The position numbers and the translations under genes are program-made. A stretch of DNA of 11,857 nucleotides from JBNJEM01 sp051745935 (GTDB lineage Bacteria; Planctomycetota; Planctomycetia; Pirellulales; Pirellulaceae). The notes beneath the pieces were generated by a model, which ran no database searches, was not told the origin of the DNA, and saw only the letters and a program-made list of their open reading frames with translations. Of the stretch, positions 6,901 through 11,857 are shown one piece after another. The stretch's first letter is position 1, and each line of letters starts with the position of its first letter. Where the stretch lies: assembly GCA_051745935.1 (NCBI GenBank), contig JBNJEM010000185.1, positions 1 through 11,857 of the forward strand. Reading direction: 5' to 3'.

Positions 6901-9900
6901 TTCCGGTCCGTCCACGCGTTGAACGGTCACTGCTGGCGGGACACGGAACCGCAGTTGATTGAGCGTTCCCTGCTGAATCCGATACTGGAAGCCGCCATGG
7001 AAATGAATGCCCGAGTCACGGACTTCAACCAGCAGCGACTGATCCACGCTGACCAGCTGCCGCTCCCGTTCCTCGGCCCGGCGTGGCTGCCACCGAATCG
7101 ACAGCTCGCTGGCAGCACCGAGCGGGATGTTGACATACTCACCGACTGGTTCAACGTCCTCGTCATCTTCGGGAACTTCGGTGGACTCCAGCGTGTCCAT
7201 TGACAGCGTGTCCGGTGACGTTCCGGTGTCCTCGCCCGCTGAAACCGCCGGCTGCCGGCGCCAACCGCCAGAACATCCGTTGACCCGCACGTCCAGATCG
7301 TCCGCTGGCAACCGGAACAAGAGACGGCCGGAGGGCACCGCGTGCAATGGCACGGTCATCCGACCAGTTGCCCCCAATCGACTGACCGGCACGCTGAACC
7401 GCACGTCCACGACGTGCGCGCCGGATTCCTTCAGGAAGATCGCCGGCTGGTTTTCGCCGGTCGGTGAATCGTCCGGTGCCGGCGCGGCTTTCTCCGCGTG
7501 GGGCCGCGGTTTGCGCGGACCGTCTTCCGCATCGTCGCCGACCAAAGCGGCCGGCTGGCCGTCGATCTCGATCTTCTCCAGCGCGACGTCACCCAGCGGT
7601 AGTGCGACGCGAGCCCATTCATCGTCCAGATGGTGAATGAGAAGACGGCCGTCGAAACGGGCCACGTCGTTTTGGAGCCGGCCTGAGTACTCGGCATAAC
7701 TGACAATCGTCCGGACGTCCGGAAGCGGCGCGCGCGTTTCGTCAGGATGAGCTTTTTTCCACAACCGGAGGAACTCGTCGTGCGGCAAGTAGACCCGAGT
7801 GTTTCGCCGCGGCTTGTCGGTCTCGGGGTCATAAGGGATGAACAGGGTCAGGTCGGGCCGCTGAACCTTCCCAGTCGAAGCGTCGGGCTCTTTCGCGTCG
7901 GATTCCTTCTTTGCCACGCTTGTCTCTGTCATCAATAGCACGCTGAGCCCCACGACCGTGGCCGCCATCGCGGACGCTCGCGCCCATCTCCCAATCACGT
8001 TGATCAGTGTGGGTAGGAGCCACAAGAATCCAGCGGCCAGCGTGCCCAGTAGCACGCCGTCCAGCACGGGCGCCCAGGCCAGAGGGACCAGCCCCGACAA
8101 ACCAATCGGCGCGGCCAATCCCACAACGGCGGCAATCCCACGCCGCGAACCGGACGCGTGCCGCCAGATCCAGGCGGCGAGCAACCCAACAGCGACAATA
8201 AACCATCGTAGCGTCCTCGCGAATAATCCGTCCTGCAGCTCGAGCACCAGTTCGCCCGAACCGCCTGGCCTCTGAAATTGAACGGCCTGTTCTCCGTGTG
8301 TCTCCAGCCCCACGCGCAGCGAAAGACGGGCTCGCTCATCATCCCGCACGCGCGTTTCCCGAGCAGCCTGGGGCGCCAGCTGCTGCTGTCGTTCCCGCCG
8401 TTCGGTGGACGCTGCTCGCGTGGACGCTCCATCGCCGGAATCGCCGGCGTCGATGGGCTCCTTGCCCCGCGCCGTCGCCATGCGGCGGAGGGTCTGGACG
8501 TCGATGCTCGAACCTAGAAACTGCACCCTCCCGTCCACGAACACGAAGTTCCCGCCGCCCGGATGGTGGCTCCATGCTTTGTTTTCAAGCCAGTCGTCGA
8601 TCCGCCGCGCCGTCGCGCTCCCGCCCGCGAACCACGGGCCGCCATCGGTTACCTCCCCCACCATGATGGTTTCATCCGTACCGTCCACGATGTCTTCAAT
8701 CGAGAGTCCCGTGTCGGGGCCGATCACTCCTCGCGGACTCCCCTCCCCCATGGTCCAGTCGGCTCCCGTTATCGCCACATACGACGTCCTGGAAAACCCT
8801 TCTTGCGTCGTCGAAGGCCCGGTATCGGAGGGGCACGACAGCGTGGGAACAGCGACCTGGAGCAATCCAGCGTTATGCGGGTGATCCCAGGGCAGGTCGA
8901 GACGAAGCGCGTCGTACAGTCCCTGCTGCTCCAAAAACGGCAATATGGCCACCATCCAGCTGAACTGTTTTTCGCGTGGCACGTCGTCCGGACCGATCAC
9001 GGCGGCGGGAAACTGTCCATGGGTATCGTGGTAATTATGTAGAGCGAGCCCGATCTGCTTGAGGTTGTTGGCGCATTGGACGCGTCGCGCTGCTTCACGC
9101 GCCGACTGGGTCGCCGGCAGCAACAACGCGATGACCAGGCCGAGGATGGCGAGCACCACGAGAAACCGGAGCAGGCTCATCGCGCACCCTTTGTCTCTGC
9201 CGATCAGGGCGACGAAAACCACCGCCATGATGGCAACCACGAGCCCCCCGAACTTCCATGACAGCAGGTTCCTGCTCTGATACGCGATCGTTTCCGCGAG
9301 GCGATTCACCAGCGTCGGACGCGCCAGTCGCGTTACCGGCTGGAAGTCACCGCCGGACGACACCAGCTCCGTCCCCTCCGGCGGATGCACCTGCCACGTC
9401 GTCCCCAACGTCTTCATGGCGATTTCGGGCGCGCTCTGGCGAATCGTCCGCAGCGAGAGTCGATCCCGTAATCCATCGCCGGCCATGGGCGGACTCACCG
9501 TTTCGTACAGCAGTGTCAGCTCGCGAGCATCCTTGGTGGAGTCGACGGTTCCCGCTGGCAGGGGAACAATATAGTCTCCCAGCTTCTGCCGCACCTGCAC
9601 GGGCTTGCCGTCAAGCAAGACGGACCACAAGTCGGCGTTTTTCGGCAAGGTCACCGGCAAGTGCTGAAGATTAAGACTGCGCAGCCAGTACCGTGCCTGA
9701 TGGCGAGTCCGCCCCGCGCGCCCCGCGACGCTGGTAATCTCCGCCGACTCGCATAATGCGGTGAGGACCGACCTGGAGGCGTGGCGCGTGGCGGAGATCG
9801 TCAGCCGGTACGGCAACCGTTGATATTGGTAGGCCGCGACGATCCGCTGACGAGGAACATAGGCCTTTGGCTTGAGTACATCGGCCGGGTCCAGCTCCCG

Positions 9901-11857
9901 CATATTCACCGGTTCGTAATCAATCCGCTGATCACTGGCCGCTTCCAAGGCCACCATGCCGTTTTGTCGCGAAATGTCCTGCAAAGCAAGGACTGGAAAC
10001 GCCACCGGCGCGCCGGACACCGCGGCCCCCGATGGGCCGGTTTCTTCCGACTCGCCGCGCGCGGCCGGCGCGGAAAACGCCTGCTCGAAATCCACCGCCA
10101 GGGTCAGGTCGCCCGTCACGGGCCGGTCGAGGACGATCCGCCACAAGGACAAGTCAGTATCCACGTCACCGCCGTTGGGCAGCGGCGCGGACTCCTGTTC
10201 AATCACGCGTGCCGACGAGTCCACCGGAACGATCTGGATCTTGTCGCCGACGGCCGTGGGAAGCGAAAAGCGAATTCTCCGTATCTTTCCGTGTTCGATG
10301 TGCAGGTCAAGCTGATAGTGCACGTCGAGCTTGTCACGTTCCAGGCGTACAAAAGCCAGTGTTTCCGCCGACACCTTGGCCGGTTTCTTTCGGATCCGAA
10401 GCCGTCCGCTCACACGCGCGCCGTTCTGGTATTGGTATTGCAGGGCGGTACCCGAATCATAAGATGCAGCTTCAGCCCTCCGCTCGGCGGCCACCGGCCG
10501 CACGTCGCTGGACAGATCCGACACCAGCAACTCAATGTCGGGCGGCGCGTGGATCAGAACCGTTCCCTCAACCGTGTCGGCCCCGGCCACTCGCAATACG
10601 GGAAATGGTAACTCCGTGAATCCTTCGTCCTGCTCCAACCAGCCGTCCGCATGCTGTTGCGCTGTCAGCGTGATTTCCCGCGACTGGCCGGGACTCAATG
10701 GCGTCGCCAAATCGAAATCCACGATTTGCCAACCACCATCCGCGTCAGGGGCGCTGTCAATCCGAAGCGACTCCCACGCCACCGGATCGTCGCCCGACAG
10801 CACGGAAGTGATTTCCCAATCGCCCGGTACTTCAAACTGGATGCTAAAAACCGGAGCGTGCCGCGGTTCAACGCTCACACTGCTTCGCAACTCCACGCCT
10901 CTCGGTTCAACCTCGACCAAATTCGCCACCGAGACCTGTAATGTCTGGCGTCGCGGCATGACGTTCAAGGGCAGCCGAAAGTCCTCGTTCCAGAACGCAA
11001 ACGCCCGTCGGGCCTCATCCGTGTTCGGCGAAGCGTGCACTGAAGCGATATTGCCGCGAACGTCATCGCGATTCCGATTGTTATCGGCGTCCGGAATGGC
11101 TTGCTCGTCCGAACGCTTCCCTTCACCGGGTTTCGGCTTCGAGTCAAGCTCGTTTCCCACGGCGTCAGGTGCCGATCGTGGCCAGCGTTTCGGCCTGATA
11201 CCGCCTAACGTGCCTGGTTCGACTCGCAAGGATGGTGGCCAATACAGCAACACCTCCCCGACGTGGGACGCGACGTCTCGCACTTGTATCGTTGGAAAGT
11301 CCCACTGCATTGCCGGAGGCGCGGGGGCCAGACCGAGTAAGCGCACGGCACGCCCGCCAAGAAAGGGTTTTCGGAAATTGACGGTGACCACCGCTGTATC
11401 GTCACGTTGTTTGCGCATCGTCCATTGGGCCATTCGCGGTGCCTCGACCTCCGCGATATCCACGACGTCGGGCAGTCGAAGTTCGAAGGAGTCCGTCGCC
11501 CGGCCATACACTTCCAGATCGACGAGGGCTTCCCAGCGAAGTCCAGCGGGCTCAACATGGCCGACCGAGCGGGTATGAGCAAAGATCAGGGGGGATCGCT
11601 TACCGGCCGTGAAACGATCCGATACCAGCAGCGGCACCAACCCGCTGGGATCGACCGCCAGGCGAAATAGCTGCTGGCCACCGTCGGTGCGTTCGGGCCG
11701 CCGCATCGTCTCGCCGACCTGCAGTTGCTTGTCTTCGTCAAGGTGAATCAGCATCTCAGATGCCGGGACTGGGGGCAGTTTGAGTGTGGTGGCAAGATCC
11801 CCTCCCCGGCTTGCCACTGGGGCCGACATCTCCAGTTCCAGTTCCGCCCGGCCCTCC
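3931..11857 (-). CDS. Giant two-arm beta-repeat membrane protein with internal DUF1559 segment (5' partial)
   Basis: One open frame, stop TAG at 3931-3933, still open at the right edge, so the true start lies outside. Residues are numbered from the first in-window Met (11829). Arm 1, about 1-860, has four beta-rich modules (104-167, 283-395, 475-582, 674-776), then a membrane helix at 861-877. A DUF1559 segment follows at 884-1120: hydrophobic LVVLAILGLVIALLLPA, AREAARR at 910-916, NNLKQIGLALHNY at 921-933 and a FVFVDGRVQF motif near 1095-1104. The Glu typical of pilin-like N-termini is Arg888. Helices at about 1208-1222, 1231-1251, 1255-1280 and 1287-1306 precede an IPYDP/VYLPHDEFLRLW element (1331-1357). 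Arm 2 has modules at 1575-1683, 1758-1855, 1932-2029 and 2104-2206, then a charged coiled-coil-like part (2255-2388), 16 Asp (2389-2404), a Lys/Glu/Arg/Gln-rich linker, and helices at 2558-2579 and 2592-2625. Probably a cell-envelope structural or adhesive protein. No catalytic motif seen. It may be a fusion of two genes at residue 884. Confidence 0.88.
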   Translation of the reverse strand, partial: EGRAELELEMSAPVASRGGDLATTLKLPPVPASEMLIHLDEDKQLQVGETMRRPERTDGGQQLFRLAVDPSGLVPLLVSDRFTAGKRSPLIFAHTRSVGHVEPAGLRWEALVDLEVYGRATDSFELRLPDVVDIAEVEAPRMAQWTMRKQRDDTAVVTVNFRKPFLGGRAVRLLGLAPAPPAMQWDFPTIQVRDVASHVGEVLLYWPPSLRVEPGTLGGIRPKRWPRSAPDAVGNELDSKPKPGEGKRSDEQAIPDADNNRNRDDVRGNIASVHASPNTDEARRAFAFWNEDFRLPLNVMPRRQTLQVSVANLVEVEPRGVELRSSVSVEPRHAPVFSIQFEVPGDWEITSVLSGDDPVAWESLRIDSAPDADGGWQIVDFDLATPLSPGQSREITLTAQQHADGWLEQDEGFTELPFPVLRVAGADTVEGTVLIHAPPDIELLVSDLSSDVRPVAAERRAEAASYDSGTALQYQYQNGARVSGRLRIRKKPAKVSAETLAFVRLERDKLDVHYQLDLHIEHGKIRRIRFSLPTAVGDKIQIVPVDSSARVIEQESAPLPNGGDVDTDLSLWRIVLDRPVTGDLTLAVDFEQAFSAPAARGESEETGPSGAAVSGAPVAFPVLALQDISRQNGMVALEAASDQRIDYEPVNMRELDPADVLKPKAYVPRQRIVAAYQYQRLPYRLTISATRHASRSVLTALCESAEITSVAGRAGRTRHQARYWLRSLNLQHLPVTLPKNADLWSVLLDGKPVQVRQKLGDYIVPLPAGTVDSTKDARELTLLYETVSPPMAGDGLRDRLSLRTIRQSAPEIAMKTLGTTWQVHPPEGTELVSSGGDFQPVTRLARPTLVNRLAETIAYQSRNLLSWKFGGLVVAIMAVVFVALIGRDKGCAMSLLRFLVVLAILGLVIALLLPATQSAREAARRVQCANNLKQIGLALHNYHDTHGQFPAAVIGPDDVPREKQFSWMVAILPFLEQQGLYDALRLDLPWDHPHNAGLLQVAVPTLSCPSDTGPSTTQEGFSRTSYVAITGADWTMGEGSPRGVIGPDTGLSIEDIVDGTDETIMVGEVTDGGPWFAGGSATARRIDDWLENKAWSHHPGGGNFVFVDGRVQFLGSSIDVQTLRRMATARGKEPIDAGDSGDGASTRAASTERRERQQQLAPQAARETRVRDDERARLSLRVGLETHGEQAVQFQRPGGSGELVLELQDGLFARTLRWFIVAVGLLAAWIWRHASGSRRGIAAVVGLAAPIGLSGLVPLAWAPVLDGVLLGTLAAGFLWLLPTLINVIGRWARASAMAATVVGLSVLLMTETSVAKKESDAKEPDASTGKVQRPDLTLFIPYDPETDKPRRNTRVYLPHDEFLRLWKKAHPDETRAPLPDVRTIVSYAEYSGRLQNDVARFDGRLLIHHLDDEWARVALPLGDVALEKIEIDGQPAALVGDDAEDGPRKPRPHAEKAAPAPDDSPTGENQPAIFLKESGAHVVDVRFSVPVSRLGATGRMTVPLHAVPSGRLLFRLPADDLDVRVNGCSGGWRRQPAVSAGEDTGTSPDTLSMDTLESTEVPEDDEDVEPVGEYVNIPLGAASELSIRWQPRRAEERERQLVSVDQSLLVEVRDSGIHFHGGFQYRIQQGTLNQLRFRVPPAVTVQRVDGPEVADWSIETDPAAGADAGPRQLVISLKTELATSTDVSIQSFRRDHDPGEIEIQGLEPLGVVRETGRLALGSADQFRVGVNEARGLDRINHGGVEWPREPHDTCTVLSAYRYNSRPWRLLLRVKRHRPRVEVTDRTAVAVMARQVLVRSLLTARISEAPIPDLELRLPASLRLSRVRVPSDADWFIDRDEKGHRLKVKLSEPVTGELDLTVSGSLARDSAESEFVVPRVTAQGVQVQRGQLAIYLDDDLQGILTSSGGADPVDPTALDGSLHMDDGESVDYAFQYHELPEELRLRLAPATSRVNSEITTVVSVGEGAVAYASQIDFKVRQAGRSRFRVVTPEWLGDDIECQGEQIRQVRSDVTELGRVWDIELQRPVRGDYCLRLLQTLPLPSDGAVPAAVFRPLDVERSRNHLVLENLTIDEFTAATVRGATRISIDSIPEGLAEDVRRQAVGAYRITDEDARVVWQRRVREQETGLVASINLVDLTTVMHADGRYRARAAYSIRNFTLQFLEMELPPESQVWSVHVSGQPVRPAKLRRQGRVITLLPLQKTSAGDFSSKVVMIYSGRLEEPLGRWTEVRPPAPRILSDVPVSRTLWTVFLPREYRVSLAGDESNLEKVAASYQQEERKLSFLDELRQMTRVASKKGKSGAARKAQYNLKQLGSALQEYAGQSAQVDAKNAPDVQEQARQIEAEIRRLEEIKTGTPPSGDDASRYFKPPAAESERAKVPAGLKQRFETLAEERDAADDDDDDDDDDDDDDDDEKTEPKEPRKDSEKDSAKHSGKDAGKGRREEAGGRPEQQRGRLREQAAEQLDRLKSIQREDRGQQDVDRSQRPSKSPQSEEKAAAVDTVSETEQRTKAEPQQDGKAVRAAPGAGTRSPSLDLHLDLKGSPYHFRKLHGQPRLVLNVRHEDLDRFLIAVVWAGLCLVLAAAAVYGLRRPDAAVLAYRGWPWLAAVAGTAWLFLLPAGVFGLALLVVSLWVLMGRSPTRK
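4618..4665 (-). repeat. GAT/GAC microsatellite encoding 16 consecutive Asp
   Basis: Sixteen Asp codons (residues 2389-2404) arranged as GATGATGAC three times, then GATGAC three times and a final GAT. This ordered 9-mer then 6-mer pattern is a signature of replication slippage rather than simple selection for acidity. Unit changes are multiples of three, so length variation keeps the frame. The run joins a coiled-coil-like region to a charged linker and may bind divalent cations. Confidence 0.85.
5254..7107 (-). repeat. Arm 2 of the giant protein: four tandem ~174-residue modules
   Basis: Residues 1575-2192. Corresponding strands begin near 1576, 1760, 1934 and 2107, spacings of 184, 174 and 173. 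Closing strands include HRLKVKLSEPVTGELDLTVS (1834-1853) and WDIELQRPVRGDYCLRLL (2010-2027). Entry motifs include YRYNSRPWRLLL (1751-1762) and FQYHELPEELRLRL (1924-1937). The last module, YSIRNFTLQFLEMELP (2144-2159) then WSVHVSGQPV (2165-2174), closely mirrors arm 1 at 714-744, an offset of 1430 residues. Arms 1 and 2 are therefore most simply paralogous. Confidence 0.65.
7912..8208 (-). other. Hydrophobic cluster ending in a signal-peptide-like segment
   Basis: Residues 1208-1306 hold about four hydrophobic helices. The last begins at Met1288 (ATG at 7968) and reads MAATVVGLSVLLMTETSVAK, with a small-x-small SVA before a Lys-rich polar stretch, as at a signal-peptidase I site. No SD-like sequence is well placed before Met1288, so a separate start is not supported. 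Internal cleavage releasing arm 2 on the outer face of the membrane is possible but inferred. Confidence 0.45.
8470..9180 (-). other. DUF1559 segment inside the giant gene, with possible internal start
   Basis: Residues 884-1120 match the planctomycete DUF1559 family (type IV pilin-like N-terminal helix plus a globular domain with an H-G-Q-F-P motif at 937-941 and a terminal FVDGRVQF). These normally sit at a protein's N-terminus after a GFTLIE prepilin cleavage site. Here the Met884 codon is ATG at 9180-9178 with AAAGGG at 9192-9187 six bases upstream, a plausible ribosome site. Arg888 occupies the place of the conserved Glu and no GFT precedes it, so prepilin-peptidase processing is unlikely. 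The helix probably serves as a plain membrane anchor. Confidence 0.75.
9177..9192 (-). promoter_or_regulatory. Internal SD-like site and ATGA at the arm 1/DUF1559 seam
   Basis: On the minus strand the order is AAAGGG, TGCGCG, then ATGA. The ATG (9180-9178) is in frame with both sides, while TGA (9179-9177) is one base out of frame. Deleting one G of GGG would make the upstream frame end AAA GGT GCG CGA TGA, giving a 4-bp ATGA overlap typical of coupled operon genes. This suggests a former gene boundary that may still allow internal initiation. Confidence 0.45.
9550..11520 (-). repeat. Arm 1 of the giant protein: four beta-rich modules
   Basis: Residues 104-760. Each module has a Y/F-rich entry, a strand pair of the form Y-x-L-x-L-x-I-x-x-G-x-x-R-x-I-R-F-x-L-P, and a closing strand W-x-I-x-L-x-x-P-V-x-G-x-x-x-L-x-V. 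Clear examples are HYQLDLHIEHGKIRRIRFSL (504-523) with WRIVLDRPVTGDLTLAVDF (563-581), VELRSSVSVEPRHAPVFSIQ (312-331), and YWLRSLNLQHLPVTLP (714-729) followed by WSVLLDGKPV (735-744). The copies start about 190-200 residues apart. Low identity means they were found by eye. The fold is inferred to be a beta-sandwich. Confidence 0.6.

Noticed and set aside
9781..11578. Long plus-strand frames of 276 and 347 codons
   Set aside because: They are antisense shadows of arm 1, with compositions rich in Arg, Ser and Thr and no family resemblance.

Overview
The window looks like chromosomal DNA of a GC-rich planctomycete (Planctomycetota). The main reason is an internal segment of the long minus-strand gene with the DUF1559 signature (an LLLPA, an AREAARR and an NNLKQIGLALHNYHD string), a family hugely expanded in that phylum. 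A DUF4058 gene and a Pnkp-type RNA-repair gene fit this placement. I see no rRNA, convincing tRNA, CRISPR array, insertion sequence or phage gene.

Layout. Positions 1-785 hold no gene I can support, only short degenerate repeats. Positions 786-2207 (+) encode a 473-codon remnant of bacterial polynucleotide kinase-phosphatase (Pnkp). It has lost most of the kinase domain. It is also missing a central block running from the phosphatase GNHD motif into the ligase domain, and it carries Gly in place of the first metal-binding Asp. Positions 2204-3135 hold an 82-codon ORF overlapping the Pnkp stop, a promoter/SD/30-codon ORF candidate, a hairpin, and otherwise apparently non-coding DNA. Positions 3136-3867 (+) encode a full-length DUF4058 protein with a good ribosome binding site.

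From 3931 to the right edge, and running off it, the minus strand carries one unbroken frame of at least 2641 codons. It encodes a giant membrane-anchored protein. It consists of two paralogous arms, each built of tandem ~175-200-residue beta-rich modules (eight recognisable copies), joined by a transmembrane helix and a DUF1559 segment. A hydrophobic cluster follows, and the second arm ends in a coiled coil, a 16-Asp run and C-terminal membrane helices. At the seam, an AAAGGG Shine-Dalgarno-like sequence precedes an ATGA. Removing one G would restore a stop overlapping that ATG, so this may be two ancestral operon genes fused by a one-base change, or a sequencing error.

The three recognisable genes do not obviously form a pathway. 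Pnkp normally works with Hen1 in RNA repair, and no Hen1 is present. DUF4058 and the giant gene converge tail to tail across 63 bp containing one hairpin. The most notable items are the decayed Pnkp, the two-arm repeat architecture and the possible gene fusion.
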